Shown: positions 8,943 through 17,132, counted from the stretch's first letter. The stretch is 64,000 nucleotides of DNA from Actinomycetes bacterium (GCA_023458095.1 JAEXAS010000021.1:62001-126000), one strand, 5' to 3'. Numbers and translations are program-made. Notes: generated from the letters alone by a model not told the origin.

Positions 8943-8987
8943 TCAGCGACAACAACACCCAAGAAGCGCGCACCGCGACAGTGGCAT
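8943..8987 (-). CDS. Cysteine-rich leader peptide MPLSRCALLGCCCR upstream of cysE
   Basis: A 14-codon ORF whose ATG (8987-8985) has AAGG 5 nt upstream. It has four Cys codons, three of them consecutive (TGT TGT TGT), then Arg and TGA. It ends 99 nt before the cysE start on the same strand. Cysteine-responsive leader peptides with poly-Cys tracts are known upstream of cysteine-synthesis genes in mycobacteria. By analogy, ribosome stalling when Cys-tRNA is scarce would change folding of the leader RNA and raise cysE expression. The stop codon overlaps the foot of a small hairpin (GAGC/GCTC, 8944-8931). The ORF is seen; the regulatory role is inferred. Confidence 0.7.
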   Translation of the reverse strand: MPLSRCALLGCCCR

Positions 8988-9001
8988 CCATGCCTTGCTG
9001 A

Positions 9002-9020
9002 TCTGATTGCGCATATCAGA
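9002..9020. promoter_or_regulatory. Inverted repeat just upstream of the cysE leader ORF
   Basis: TCTGAT-7nt-ATCAGA lies between a candidate -10 box (TAGCCT on the minus strand, 9026-9021) and the leader-peptide ATG. It could be a repressor site at the transcription start or a small hairpin at the 5' end of the leader RNA. No known sulfur-regulator box is recognised. Confidence 0.35.
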
Positions 9021-9087
9021 AGGCTAGCAGGAGGCATTCGGTGGGCCCAGAGTTCGGTGGTGATAACTGCGCAGGGGGCGGCTTCGG

Positions 9088-9486
9088 CTAGGGCTGGCCG
9101 GATTCGGGATCGTCGTGTTCGCGAAGCTCGTCCTCACGACGCTTGAGATCGGCTTCCCATTTCTTGAGGAACTCCTCGTGTTCGGCATCAAGCGATTTCA
9201 GCCCTGCCAGGAACTCAGGATCGTCATCGGGGGCACCGGTGAAGCGCGGCTGTTCGTAGCGGGGTCGGCGGGACCCGGTCTGGGGTGATGGTTGCGCCTG
9301 GTTGCGATTGCGGGGGCGCCCGGCCACGAACCAGGCGATCGGACCCACATAGGGCACGATCAGGATGAGCACGATCCACACCCCTTTGCGCAGGCTGCGA
9401 ATCTCTTGGTCGGGGGTCTGCGCAGCGTCGATCACCGCAGCCACCATGAGCGCAACGGCGATGAAGGCAGGTAGGACTCGCAGCAT
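9088..9486 (-). CDS. Small membrane protein with PLDc_N-type domain
   Basis: A 132-aa protein with two N-terminal TM helices (about residues 2-20 and 35-55) separated by a short charged turn. It resembles the PLDc_N family (LRKGVWIVLILIVPYVGPIAWFVAGR), small two-helix proteins named after the N-terminus of cardiolipin synthases but lacking any phospholipase domain. The C-terminal 75 residues are charged and probably disordered or coiled-coil (EFLKKWEADLKRREDELREH). The ATG is preceded by GAGGGGAG. Function unknown. Confidence 0.75.
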   Translation of the reverse strand: MLRVLPAFIAVALMVAAVIDAAQTPDQEIRSLRKGVWIVLILIVPYVGPIAWFVAGRPRNRNQAQPSPQTGSRRPRYEQPRFTGAPDDDPEFLAGLKSLDAEHEEFLKKWEADLKRREDELREHDDPESGQP

Positions 9487-9541
9487 CAGATCTCCCCTCG
9501 GGTATCACCACGATAGGGCAGCAGGCAAGCAATCGGGGCGC

Positions 9542-10261
9542 TCAGGCGGCTACGGAGTGCCGGGCCTGGAGATGATTGCTGAAGCCGGCGGCAAGTAGCC
9601 GACCATTGCGCGAGACCTCAGTGTCGATGCTGTTCAGATGGCGTCGCATGGTTCGACCGTTCATGCCGTCCATCTCGGCCCAGCGGGCCATGAGTTCCGG
9701 GGATGCCTCGGGGTGGAATTGCACTCCAACTGCTGAGCCCAGCCGGAATGCCTGATTGCGGTACAACTCGCTGCTGGCGAGCAGGCGCGCCTCGCTGGGT
9801 AGCTCGGTGACGACATCGGAATGGGCTTCGGCGAAGACCGACGAACTGCCCAACGCCAGCCGACTGACCAGGGGGTCGGTGCGGGCGGCGCCGGTCCAGT
9901 AGATCTCCTGGCTGCCGTGCTCGCCGCCGGCTGGGTCGTTGACTCGAACAGTGCCGCCAAAGGCCTCGGCGATCAACTGGTGGCCCAGGCAGATCCCCAG
10001 CAGGGGGATTTCGGCTGCAACCAGGTCTCGAATGAACTGCTTCAGCGGGGTGATCCATTCGTGGAGGTCGTCATCATGGGCGCTCATGGAGCCGCCCAGC
10101 AGGATGACCCCATCGCCGACGGAGTCGATGCTGGGAATCGGGCGCTCCCACAGTGGTACGGCCCGAACCAGAACCCGGTTACTGGCCAGCCACGGCCCAA
10201 AACGATCCACGGGCACGTCAGGGTCGGGCTGCAGGATGGTTGCCCGGGTCGGGGTTGGCAT
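9542..10261 (-). CDS. Type 1 glutamine amidotransferase-like protein
   Basis: A 239-aa class-I glutamine amidotransferase of the stand-alone, GuaA-like type. The nucleophile elbow is GICLGHQ with C91, and the catalytic His/Glu pair is in QFHPEASPE (H183, E185). The oxyanion-loop region LLGGSMS is also present. Such stand-alone domains transfer ammonia to, or hydrolyse, unidentified substrates. No synthase partner is adjacent. The start lacks a clear ribosome site. Confidence 0.8.
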   Translation of the reverse strand: MPTPTRATILQPDPDVPVDRFGPWLASNRVLVRAVPLWERPIPSIDSVGDGVILLGGSMSAHDDDLHEWITPLKQFIRDLVAAEIPLLGICLGHQLIAEAFGGTVRVNDPAGGEHGSQEIYWTGAARTDPLVSRLALGSSSVFAEAHSDVVTELPSEARLLASSELYRNQAFRLGSAVGVQFHPEASPELMARWAEMDGMNGRTMRRHLNSIDTEVSRNGRLLAAGFSNHLQARHSVAA

Positions 10262-10435
10262 GCTGCAACGCTAGGCGACCAATCTGACGGCGGTGTTACG
10301 GCTGTGCCGCGCGCGTGCTACAAGTCTCCGCGACGAACACGCCGCCACAGAATCCGCAAATGCGGTGCCCCCCGCCCCGCCGCGAGCCCCGAGCGCCATC
10401 GTGCCGGCACCGGCCCTGGTGACGTCCCCAACAAG

Positions 10436-10497
10436 ACGCTCCCAAAACAGGCAGAAGCTCCCGAACCTTCGGGAGCTTCTGCCTGTTTTGGGAGCGT
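10436..10497. repeat. Long hairpin repeat, copy 1 (30-bp perfect arms)
   Basis: Arms 10436-10465 and 10468-10497 are exact reverse complements around a 2-nt loop (CC). Each arm carries GCTCCC twice, framing AAAACAGGCAGAA. The element ends 14 bp past the stop of the minus-strand esterase gene, so it can act as a terminator for it. The same core recurs at 12885-12956, showing a dispersed repeat family. The rest of the 250-bp gap 10262-10511 holds nothing recognisable. Confidence 0.85.
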
Positions 10498-10511
10498 TTG
10501 GGGGAGTGGAG

Positions 10512-11189
10512 TCAGGAAGCGGGGTCGGCGAGGGCGGCGGTGATGGCGTCCAGTGCGGCGGGGTGGGCGGTGGCGCGGAAGTGGCCGGTGAACGGCAAAG
10601 TGACGTTGCGAGCCCCGGGAAGGCGGGTTCCCTCGGGGACGTGCTCGTCGAAGCGCACCGACATGGCGGTGATGCGGTGATCCACCTGGTGCTGTTCGGC
10701 CAGGGATCGGATCAACTCGGCGTCCACGACGAGTTCGGCGGCGCCGCCGATGGTGAGCAGGCTGGCCAGCGACGACCCGGCGAAAGGCGTGCACAGCGCG
10801 ATCATGTCGGTGATGCGGTGCTCGTGGTCGCGGAGCATCGCCAGCTTCCCGGTCAGACCACTCTTGCTGTGCGCTACCAGCGTCACCTGGGAGAGTCCGC
10901 GACGGCGCACGGTGTCCAGAACCAGGGCCGCTGCGGCTGAAATCGGAAGTCGGTTGGCGCCAAGTTCTTCGACCACGTGGACGGGATGACCGCTTCGATG
11001 GAGGTGGCTGATCAGGGGGCGCACGAAACGCCAATTCTCGAACAGGCCCGGCAGTACCAACACTGGGCGACCCGTGCCACGGGCATAGCCCTCGGGGCTG
11101 GCCGGTGCCGCCAGGGTGGCCGCCGCGGCCGCCGCGGCCCAGGCGTAGTCCTGGACCCACCACCAGGCTTGCTGTGCCGAACTCGCCAT
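10512..11189 (-). CDS. Alpha/beta-hydrolase (esterase/lipase-like)
   Basis: A 225-aa alpha/beta-hydrolase. The opening PVLVLPGLFENWRFVRPL is a typical oxyanion-hole strand, and the nucleophile elbow is AHSKSG (Ser in a G/A-x-S-x-S/G setting). A stretch of Ala before it may be a weak membrane or leader segment. A TAGGCT box lies 6 nt before the ATG with no ribosome site, so the transcript may be leaderless. It is divergent from the M50 peptidase gene. Substrate unknown. Confidence 0.75.
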   Translation of the reverse strand: MASSAQQAWWWVQDYAWAAAAAAATLAAPASPEGYARGTGRPVLVLPGLFENWRFVRPLISHLHRSGHPVHVVEELGANRLPISAAAALVLDTVRRRGLSQVTLVAHSKSGLTGKLAMLRDHEHRITDMIALCTPFAGSSLASLLTIGGAAELVVDAELIRSLAEQHQVDHRITAMSVRFDEHVPEGTRLPGARNVTLPFTGHFRATAHPAALDAITAALADPAS

Positions 11190-11261
11190 GGTTGGAGCCT
11201 ATTGCGTGGCGATGGCGTTGGCCGGCGATGCGTCCACAGGCGAAGCAGGCACACTGTCGGC

Positions 11262-11951
11262 GTGGAGTATGTCGACGAACTGTGGCGGCGGGCCTCCGGC
11301 GTGCAAGCACCGCTGCCCCTCTCGACAGTGGTGATCATCGGTGCGGCGGCATTGCTGGTCGTGCTGATCGCCTGGCCGGTGGTCCGGGGCCTGGTCACGG
11401 TATGCCATGAGGCCGGGCATGCGGTGGCGGCACTGCTGGTGGGCCGAAAGCTCAGTGGCATCAAGCTGCATTCGGACACCTCGGGATTGACCTTGACCAG
11501 GGGTAAGCCGAGCGGGCCGGGCATGGTCTTCACCCTCGTCGCCGGCTACCCAGCCGCGTCGGTGATCGGGCTGGTCGCGGCGTGGCTCGCGGCAGCCGGT
11601 TATGCCGCCGCGGCACTGTGGTCGATGGTGGTGCTGCTGGCGCTGATGCTGGTCAAGATTCGCAATCTGTACGGGGCTTTGGTGGTCGTCGGTACTGGCG
11701 CGGCGATTGGGGTGACGACCTGGTTCGCTCCGCCGTCGGTGACCTCCGGGCTGGCGCTCGGATTGGCCTGGCTATTCCTGCTGGCCGCACCCCGTCCGGT
11801 GTTGGAAGTGGCGCGCAATCGAAACCCGGGCACTGATTCCGCCCAATTGGCCCGTATCAGTGGGGTGCCGCGGCTGGGCTGGGTGTTGCTGTGGCTGGTG
11901 CTGACCGTGGGGGCACTGGTCGCGGGAGCGTGGCTCCTCGTGCCGATCTGA
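11262..11951 (+). CDS. M50-like membrane metallopeptidase
   Basis: A 229-aa multi-helix membrane protein with the zinc motif HEAGH inside TVCHEAGHAVAALLVGRKL, as in the M50B-like family (PF13398 type). Three to five further TM segments follow. Site-2 proteases also need a downstream D/N-PG motif; a clear one is not visible here, although KPSGPGMVFTLVAGY may mark the region. GTG 11262 is the only reasonable start, with a weak ribosome site. The last codons run into a 15-bp tandem repeat that crosses the stop codon. Confidence 0.7.
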   Translation: MEYVDELWRRASGVQAPLPLSTVVIIGAAALLVVLIAWPVVRGLVTVCHEAGHAVAALLVGRKLSGIKLHSDTSGLTLTRGKPSGPGMVFTLVAGYPAASVIGLVAAWLAAAGYAAAALWSMVVLLALMLVKIRNLYGALVVVGTGAAIGVTTWFAPPSVTSGLALGLAWLFLLAAPRPVLEVARNRNPGTDSAQLARISGVPRLGWVLLWLVLTVGALVAGAWLLVPI

Positions 11952-12003
11952 CTGGTCCCGATCTGACGGGTCCCGATCTGACTGGTCCCGATCTGACGGT
12001 CGC
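11945..12003. repeat. 15-bp tandem repeat across the M50 gene stop codon
   Basis: Almost four copies of GATCTGAC(T/G)GGTCCC run from the last two codons of the peptidase gene into the gap before the next gene. The first unit contains the TGA stop, and each copy would repeat that TGA in the same frame because the unit is a multiple of three. Confidence 0.85.
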
Positions 12004-12014
12004 CGTGGCCGGTG

Positions 12015-12323
12015 CTACCTGCGATTTCGGGGATGCTTGATGGTCTTGCGGCGCCCGCGGGAGTCGGTGACGGTGAGGTCGGCCGGTTGGAGGGCATTCA
12101 GTTCCTCGACGAAGGCCACCAGGCTCAGCTTCGTGACCGGTTCGTCGGTGATCAGGACGTCATCGTGGATTGTGACGGTTCCCTGTTCGGGATCGATGTG
12201 AATGGTGTTGACGTTCGTGGTGAGCTCGGCGGGCCGTCCGGCGGTGGTCGCACTCAGGATCCGGTCTTTGAGGATGTCGTCTCGCGCGACATCGATCTTC
12301 AGTTGATCCAGCGCCGTCAGCAT
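12015..12323 (-). CDS. Hypothetical 102-aa protein
   Basis: Small, soluble, acidic-to-neutral protein with a strongly basic C-terminus (DSRGRRKTIKHPRNRR). The central part alternates short strands (TIHIDPEQGTVTIHDDVLIT), suggesting a small beta-rich fold. No family is recognised. It is divergent from the gene at 12423. Its codon pattern and ATG with an upstream purine-rich stretch make it more convincing than the overlapping plus-strand extension. Confidence 0.55.
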   Translation of the reverse strand: MLTALDQLKIDVARDDILKDRILSATTAGRPAELTTNVNTIHIDPEQGTVTIHDDVLITDEPVTKLSLVAFVEELNALQPADLTVTDSRGRRKTIKHPRNRR

Positions 12324-12422
12324 GATCTGTCCGCCTGTTCTGAGGGGCGCAGCAGTCGGGTCGGGGGGAATGATCCGGGCCGCGCGCGGGTTTCAATCCG
12401 CAGAGCCCACAAGGAGGTCGTC

Positions 12423-12884
12423 ATGGCTGATCCGGTGAACTTCACCGAGGTGTCGACCGTCGGCTTGGAGTCCTCACCCGTCGCTGCGGCCTTGGCCGGA
12501 TTGCGGGCCAATGAGGCGCGCTACTTCCACAACAAATTCGGCCACGTGTTCACCGTGGACGCCGCCGAAGATGTGCCCGACGTCGTCGCCTGGGTGCAGG
12601 AGGTGCTGGCCACCGAACGCAACATCGTGATCGCCTCCCCGGCCCTGCAGGCGACCTGGTTCGAGATCGATGGCGTGCGCTGGGCCTACGTCTTCTACCA
12701 ATCCGGCTTGTCGATCAATGTGCTCTACACCCTCGCCGATGGCGGAAAGCGTGCCGTCGGCTTCAAGCTCAGTGACGGCATGGACGTCCCCGAGGAACTG
12801 GCGTCCTTCAAATTCGCCCGCCAGCGCTCCACACTGGCCGGCACCATTCGCGGCTCCTTCTTCGTCATCAAGTCCGCCCACTAA
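12423..12884 (+). CDS. Hypothetical 153-aa protein
   Basis: ATG with AAGGAGG 5 nt upstream, one of the best ribosome sites in the window, implying good expression. The protein is soluble and alpha/beta, with no TM or signal peptide. Its middle part (residues about 40-110, VFTVDAAEDVPDVVAW to LSINVLYTLADGGKRAVGFKL) alternates strands and helices. No family is recognised. It is followed immediately by hairpin repeat copy 2. Confidence 0.7.
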   Translation: MADPVNFTEVSTVGLESSPVAAALAGLRANEARYFHNKFGHVFTVDAAEDVPDVVAWVQEVLATERNIVIASPALQATWFEIDGVRWAYVFYQSGLSINVLYTLADGGKRAVGFKLSDGMDVPEELASFKFARQRSTLAGTIRGSFFVIKSAH

Positions 12885-12956
12885 CCCAGACGCTCCCAAA
12901 ACAGGCAGAAGCTCCCAAACCTTCGGGAGCTTCTGCCTGTTTTGGGAGCGTCTGGG
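12885..12956. repeat. Long hairpin repeat, copy 2 (32-bp arms)
   Basis: Arms 12885-12916 and 12925-12956 are perfect complements around an 8-nt centre. The internal sequence is the same as copy 1 apart from one centre base and the outer few bases, which differ. It fills the gap between two convergent genes (stops at 12884 and 12962), so it could terminate both transcripts. Confidence 0.85.
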
Positions 12957-12961
12957 TGGGG

Positions 12962-13897
12962 TCAGCGATGGCGGGTGACGAGGTTGACGAAGACGTCCTC
13001 GATGGTGGGGGCGACTTCTTCGACGGTGGGGGTGAAGCCGGCGGCGATGAGGCGTCGACGCAGATCATCGGGGGTGAGGCCGTGCTCGCGGGCGGTGACC
13101 ACATGCAGCGAGGCTCCCGACAGGTAGGCGTCCTCGACTCCGGGGGTTCCGCTGAGCTGGTCCAGGGCTGCGTCGGCGTCGGCGACGGTGATGTCGAAGA
13201 TCCGCTGATCCAGGTGGCTGTGCCGCAACTCTGACGGGCTTCCCTCGGCGATGATCGTGCCTCGATAGATGAAGGCGAGCTGATTGCAGTGGGCGGCCTC
13301 GTCCATGTAGTGGGTGGTCACGAAGAGCGTGACGCCGCGTCCGGCCAGGTCATAGAGCAGATCCCAGAACTGGCGACGGGCTACCGGATCCACCCCGGAG
13401 GTGGGCTCATCAAGGAACAGCAACTCCGGCTCGTGGATGGTGGCGGTGCCCAAGGCGAGCCGTTGACGCCAGCCCACGGACAGATTGCGGGTGAGTTCAT
13501 TCTCCCGGCCCACCAAGTCGGCCATGCGCAGCACGTAGTCCCGACGCTGTGTGAACGACTCGGGTGGCACCTGGTAGATCCCGGCGTAGAACTTCAGGTT
13601 CTCATCGACGGTCATGTCCTCGAAGAGAGCGAACTTCTGGCTCATGTAGCCGATGCGCTGCTGGACCTGATCGGCATGACGCACCACATCGGCGCCCAAC
13701 ACCAGGGCCTGGCCGCCGGTGGGACGCAACGTCCCGGTCAGCATGCGGATCGTGGTGGTCTTGCCGGATCCGTTGGGGCCCAGGAAGCCGAAGATCTGCC
13801 CGCGCGGCACCTCGATATCGATACCGTCGACGGCGGTGAAGTCGCCGAAGGTCTTGGTCAGGCCGGTGACCTTGATGGCCAACTCAGGCTCGCTCAT
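12962..13897 (-). CDS. ABC exporter ATPase (YbhF C-half-like)
   Basis: A 311-aa ABC ATPase, last gene of the TetR-led exporter operon. Walker A is GPNGSGKTTT, Walker B LLFLDEP, and the H-loop His is present (VTTHYMDEA). The signature motif is altered to LSVGWRQ instead of LSGGQ. It is followed by a roughly 80-residue C-terminal regulatory region. The other ATPase of the operon has the opposite defect, so the two probably pair as a heterodimer with one good and one degenerate site, as the two halves of E. coli YbhF do. Starts 10 bp after the preceding permease. Confidence 0.9.
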   Translation of the reverse strand: MSEPELAIKVTGLTKTFGDFTAVDGIDIEVPRGQIFGFLGPNGSGKTTTIRMLTGTLRPTGGQALVLGADVVRHADQVQQRIGYMSQKFALFEDMTVDENLKFYAGIYQVPPESFTQRRDYVLRMADLVGRENELTRNLSVGWRQRLALGTATIHEPELLFLDEPTSGVDPVARRQFWDLLYDLAGRGVTLFVTTHYMDEAAHCNQLAFIYRGTIIAEGSPSELRHSHLDQRIFDITVADADAALDQLSGTPGVEDAYLSGASLHVVTAREHGLTPDDLRRRLIAAGFTPTVEEVAPTIEDVFVNLVTRHR

Positions 13898-13906
13898 GGC
13901 GCCTCC

Positions 13907-15028
13907 TCACTCCGTGATCCGACGACGGGTGGCGATCACCGCGGCGGTGAAGATGACGGCGGCGAAGGCTGCCAGCACCAGCAACTGAGGTGCGAGTGCA
14001 GCAAAGCCGCTGCCTTTGACGAAGGCCCCGCGCAGGACCTCGATGATCCAGGTCAAGGGAATCAGGCCGGTGAACGGCTGAATCAACGCTGGCATCGAAT
14101 CGATGGGGAAGATGAACCCCGACAGCACCATGGAGGGCATCAGGATGAACATCATCGCCTGCTGGGCCTGCTGTCGGGTATGCGAGACCAGGGAGACGAA
14201 CAGTCCCAGGCCGATACAGGTCAGCATGAACAAGCCCAGGCCCACCAGCACCACCCCGACATTGCCGTTGAAGGGCACCCGGAACCACAAGATCCCCACT
14301 GCAGCCACGATCAACATCTGCACCGTGGCCAACAGGGCATAGGGCGTCACCTTGCCGATCAGGTATTCCTCGGCGCGGATCGGTGTGACGAACATCTGTT
14401 CCAAGGTCCCCGATTCGCGTTCCTTCACTACGGCCTGGCTCATGATCGCCATCAGCGAGACCATCATGATGGTCGCCACCAGGCCAGGAATCATGGTGTT
14501 CAGCGGATCCATGGTGGGGTTGAACATGACCCGGATCTGGGCGTCCACCCCCGGGGCGGCCACCTCCATGCCGGTATCGGCTATCAGTTGGTTGTTGTAG
14601 CCGGCGATGATCTGGGCGGCATAGCTACTGCCCACGGCGGAGACCTGGGAGTCTGAACCGTCCACCACGATGCCGATCGAACTGCTGCCTCCGGCCTGGA
14701 GGTTCTGCTCGGTACCAGCCGGAATCACGATGGCCACCTGGATATCACCGGTGTCCAACATCGGTCGCAGATCGTTCTCGCTGGCCGGATGCTCGGTGAT
14801 GGTGAAGTAGTCCGAGGCCGCAAAGGACTGGGTCAGCGCTCGTGAGGTGACGCTGTGGTCCAGATCCACCACCGCCGTGCGCAGATGAGTGATGTCGACG
14901 GCCACCACGTAGCCGAACATGATCAACTGCAGCACCGGCATCAACAACAGCAGCCGCACCAGCAGGGGGTCGCGCCGCAGTTGGGTGAACTCCTTCCAGA
15001 TGAGGAGTCGTACGCGGGTGGGATTCAC
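13907..15028 (-). CDS. ABC-2 type permease (YbhS/YbhR-like), second copy
   Basis: A 373-aa permease with one N-terminal TM (LLLLMPVLQLIMFGYVVA), a large extracytoplasmic domain (about residues 45-170) and five or six C-terminal TMs, the ABC-2 exporter layout. GTG 15028 overlaps the preceding stop (GTGA). It pairs with the permease at 15025-16170, giving the usual two-permease core of YbhFSR-type exporters. Confidence 0.88.
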   Translation of the reverse strand: MNPTRVRLLIWKEFTQLRRDPLLVRLLLLMPVLQLIMFGYVVAVDITHLRTAVVDLDHSVTSRALTQSFAASDYFTITEHPASENDLRPMLDTGDIQVAIVIPAGTEQNLQAGGSSSIGIVVDGSDSQVSAVGSSYAAQIIAGYNNQLIADTGMEVAAPGVDAQIRVMFNPTMDPLNTMIPGLVATIMMVSLMAIMSQAVVKERESGTLEQMFVTPIRAEEYLIGKVTPYALLATVQMLIVAAVGILWFRVPFNGNVGVVLVGLGLFMLTCIGLGLFVSLVSHTRQQAQQAMMFILMPSMVLSGFIFPIDSMPALIQPFTGLIPLTWIIEVLRGAFVKGSGFAALAPQLLVLAAFAAVIFTAAVIATRRRITE

Positions 15029-16170
15029 TGGGCCGCCCTCCGTCGATACAGGCGTGCAGCGATGATCACCATCAACGCCGCGTAGCCGGCCAGCGCGGCC
15101 AGTTGCGGCCACAGTTCGTCGAAGCCGGTGCCTTTGAGGAAGACCCCGCGCGCGACGGTGACCATGTAGCGAGCCGGGAAGGCCATCGAGATCGCTTGAA
15201 GGATCGCCGGGATCTGATCCAGCGGGAAGGCCAGGCCCGACAGCAGGAAGGAAGGCAGGAAGGCGATCAGCAGGGCCATGATGTTGGCGGTCTCGGCCGA
15301 GGGTGCCACCGCCGAGATCACCAGCCCCATGCCCAGTGAGGCGAACACGAACAGCACTGAGCCCAGGGCCAGAACCCACGGCGCCCCGCGCATCGGCACC
15401 CCGAATACGACCATGCCCAGCACGATCACCATGACCACATCGGCGAAGGCGATCAGGGTCCAGGGCAGCAGTTTGCCGACCATCAACTCTCCGGTACGGA
15501 TCGGGCTGACCTGGAGTTGTTCCTCGGTGCCCAAGGCCCGCTCCCGGACCAAGGTCACTGCAGTCTGTTGGACGGTGACGATGGCGATGATCACCGCCAT
15601 CAGGCCGGGGATCAGGAAGATCGTGGAGTTGCGATCGGGGTTGTACCAGGTGCGCACGCGCGGTTCCAGGGTGCCCAGCCCGCTGAGGTCGAGCCCCTGC
15701 TGATCGGCCCAGGCCCGGGTGAGGTCCTGATCGTAGAGCTGGTTCAGTGCCACCGAGTAGGCCTGAGTCACCTTCGCCGCATTGGTCTCGCTGCCGTCGA
15801 TCAGGACGGCGACCTGGGCGCGTCCGCCACCGCTGAGAGTGCGCTCGAAGCCTGCGGGAATGACCACCGCGACCCGGGCCCGGTTGGCATCGAAGGCCTG
15901 GTCGATCGCCGCGGTGGAATCAGCATGCTCCACCACCGAGAAGAAGGTCGAGGAGTCATAGGCGCCGACGTAATCGGCGCTGGTCTGGGTGTGATCGAAA
16001 TCGACCACCACGGTGGGGACTCGGTCCACATCGAAGCTGATCGCCCAGGCGAACAGCAGCAACTGGATGATCGGCATCAACACCACCGCAGCCAGGGTTC
16101 GGGGGTCTCGGCGCAGGTGCTTGAACTCTTTGACCACCACGGCACCGATGCGGGTCAGCGAACTGTTCAT
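15025..16170 (-). CDS. ABC-2 type permease (YbhS/YbhR-like), first copy
   Basis: A 381-aa protein with the same ABC-2 topology as its neighbour, to which it is clearly paralogous (KEFKHLRRDPRTL versus KEFTQLRRDPLLV at the N-terminus). One TM, a large external domain, then a C-terminal TM bundle ending in an Arg-rich tail. ATG 16170 overlaps the stop of the upstream ATPase gene by 4 bp. Confidence 0.88.
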   Translation of the reverse strand: MNSSLTRIGAVVVKEFKHLRRDPRTLAAVVLMPIIQLLLFAWAISFDVDRVPTVVVDFDHTQTSADYVGAYDSSTFFSVVEHADSTAAIDQAFDANRARVAVVIPAGFERTLSGGGRAQVAVLIDGSETNAAKVTQAYSVALNQLYDQDLTRAWADQQGLDLSGLGTLEPRVRTWYNPDRNSTIFLIPGLMAVIIAIVTVQQTAVTLVRERALGTEEQLQVSPIRTGELMVGKLLPWTLIAFADVVMVIVLGMVVFGVPMRGAPWVLALGSVLFVFASLGMGLVISAVAPSAETANIMALLIAFLPSFLLSGLAFPLDQIPAILQAISMAFPARYMVTVARGVFLKGTGFDELWPQLAALAGYAALMVIIAARLYRRRAAQ

Positions 16171-17129
16171 GAGCGCACCGGCTCGTGATCGGTGGTGGCG
16201 GTCTCGGCCAAGAATGCAAAGACCGTTTCCATATCGATGTCGGCGGGACTGACCTTTGCCTCGGCCAATCCGCCGGCGCGCAGTGCGGCACCCAATTCGG
16301 TGCTGGGATCGGACGGGGCGCTCCACAGCACGCGCACCACATCACCGAGCAGGTGGGCTGAGCCCCCCCCGGCCAGCGGCTCGATGATCGCCAGGGCTCG
16401 GCGAGGCTGCGTGGAGGTCACTTCGACCAGTCGTCCAGGAACCTGGGCCTTGATCTGTTCGGGGGTGCCGGCGCGGGTGATGCGTCCGTTGTCGAGGAAG
16501 GCGATGTCGGTGCAACGCTCAGCCTCATCCATATAGGGCGTGGCCACCAGAACGGTGCGCCCCTCACGGTGCAGGCCGGCCAGGATGCGCCAGAACTCTC
16601 GGCGCGAGACCGGATCGACGCCGGTGGTGGGCTCATCCAGCAGCAGGAGGTCGGGGTCATGCATCAAGGTGGTGGCCAGCATCAGCTTCTGCTTCATGCC
16701 GCCGGACAAGTTTTCGGCCTGGCGGTCGGCGAACTCGGCCAACCCCATGCTGGCGAGCAGGCGCTGGGAACGATCAGTACGGTCCCGGCGGCTTACGCCC
16801 CGGACGGTGGCGAAGAACTCCAGATTCTCGGCCACCGAGAGATCGGGGTACATCGAGAACCGCTGTGACATGTACCCGATGCGTCCGGTCACGGCGTCGC
16901 TCTGGTCGGTGACCGACTTGCCGAACACTGAGGCGCTGCCGGCGTCCGGAGTGAGCACCGTGGCCAGCATGCGGATCAGGGTCGACTTTCCAGCGCCATC
17001 AGGACCGAGCAGGCCGAAGACGGTACCGCTGCTGATCTCCAGATCGACCTCGGACACCGCAGCGGTGTCGCCAAAACTCTTGGACAGGCCGTGGGCACTG
17101 ACCGCGAGCGAGCTGGTGGTGGCGGGCAT
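16167..17129 (-). CDS. ABC exporter ATPase (YbhF N-half-like), lacking the H-loop histidine
   Basis: A 320-aa ABC ATPase. Walker A is GPDGAGKST, the signature is LSGGMKQ, and Walker B is LLLLDEPTTGVDP. The switch (H-loop) position is Pro198 (VATPYMDEAE) where His is normal. Homologous N-halves of YbhF-type ATPases share this change, so it is likely a real family trait. The partner ATPase at 12962 keeps the His but has a changed signature. Follows the HlyD gene by 3 bp. Confidence 0.9.
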   Translation of the reverse strand: MPATTSSLAVSAHGLSKSFGDTAAVSEVDLEISSGTVFGLLGPDGAGKSTLIRMLATVLTPDAGSASVFGKSVTDQSDAVTGRIGYMSQRFSMYPDLSVAENLEFFATVRGVSRRDRTDRSQRLLASMGLAEFADRQAENLSGGMKQKLMLATTLMHDPDLLLLDEPTTGVDPVSRREFWRILAGLHREGRTVLVATPYMDEAERCTDIAFLDNGRITRAGTPEQIKAQVPGRLVEVTSTQPRRALAIIEPLAGGGSAHLLGDVVRVLWSAPSDPSTELGAALRAGGLAEAKVSPADIDMETVFAFLAETATTDHEPVRS

Positions 17130-17132
17130 CGA

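Noticed and set aside
8840..9037. 65-aa minus-strand frame before cysE
   Set aside because: It overlaps the leader ORF in a different frame, is Arg/His/Pro-rich and has no ribosome site; the 14-codon ORF is the better candidate.
12012..12422. Upstream extension of the 153-aa gene
   Set aside because: The frame is open, but the strong AAGGAGG site fixes the start at 12423 and a minus-strand gene fits the upstream part better.
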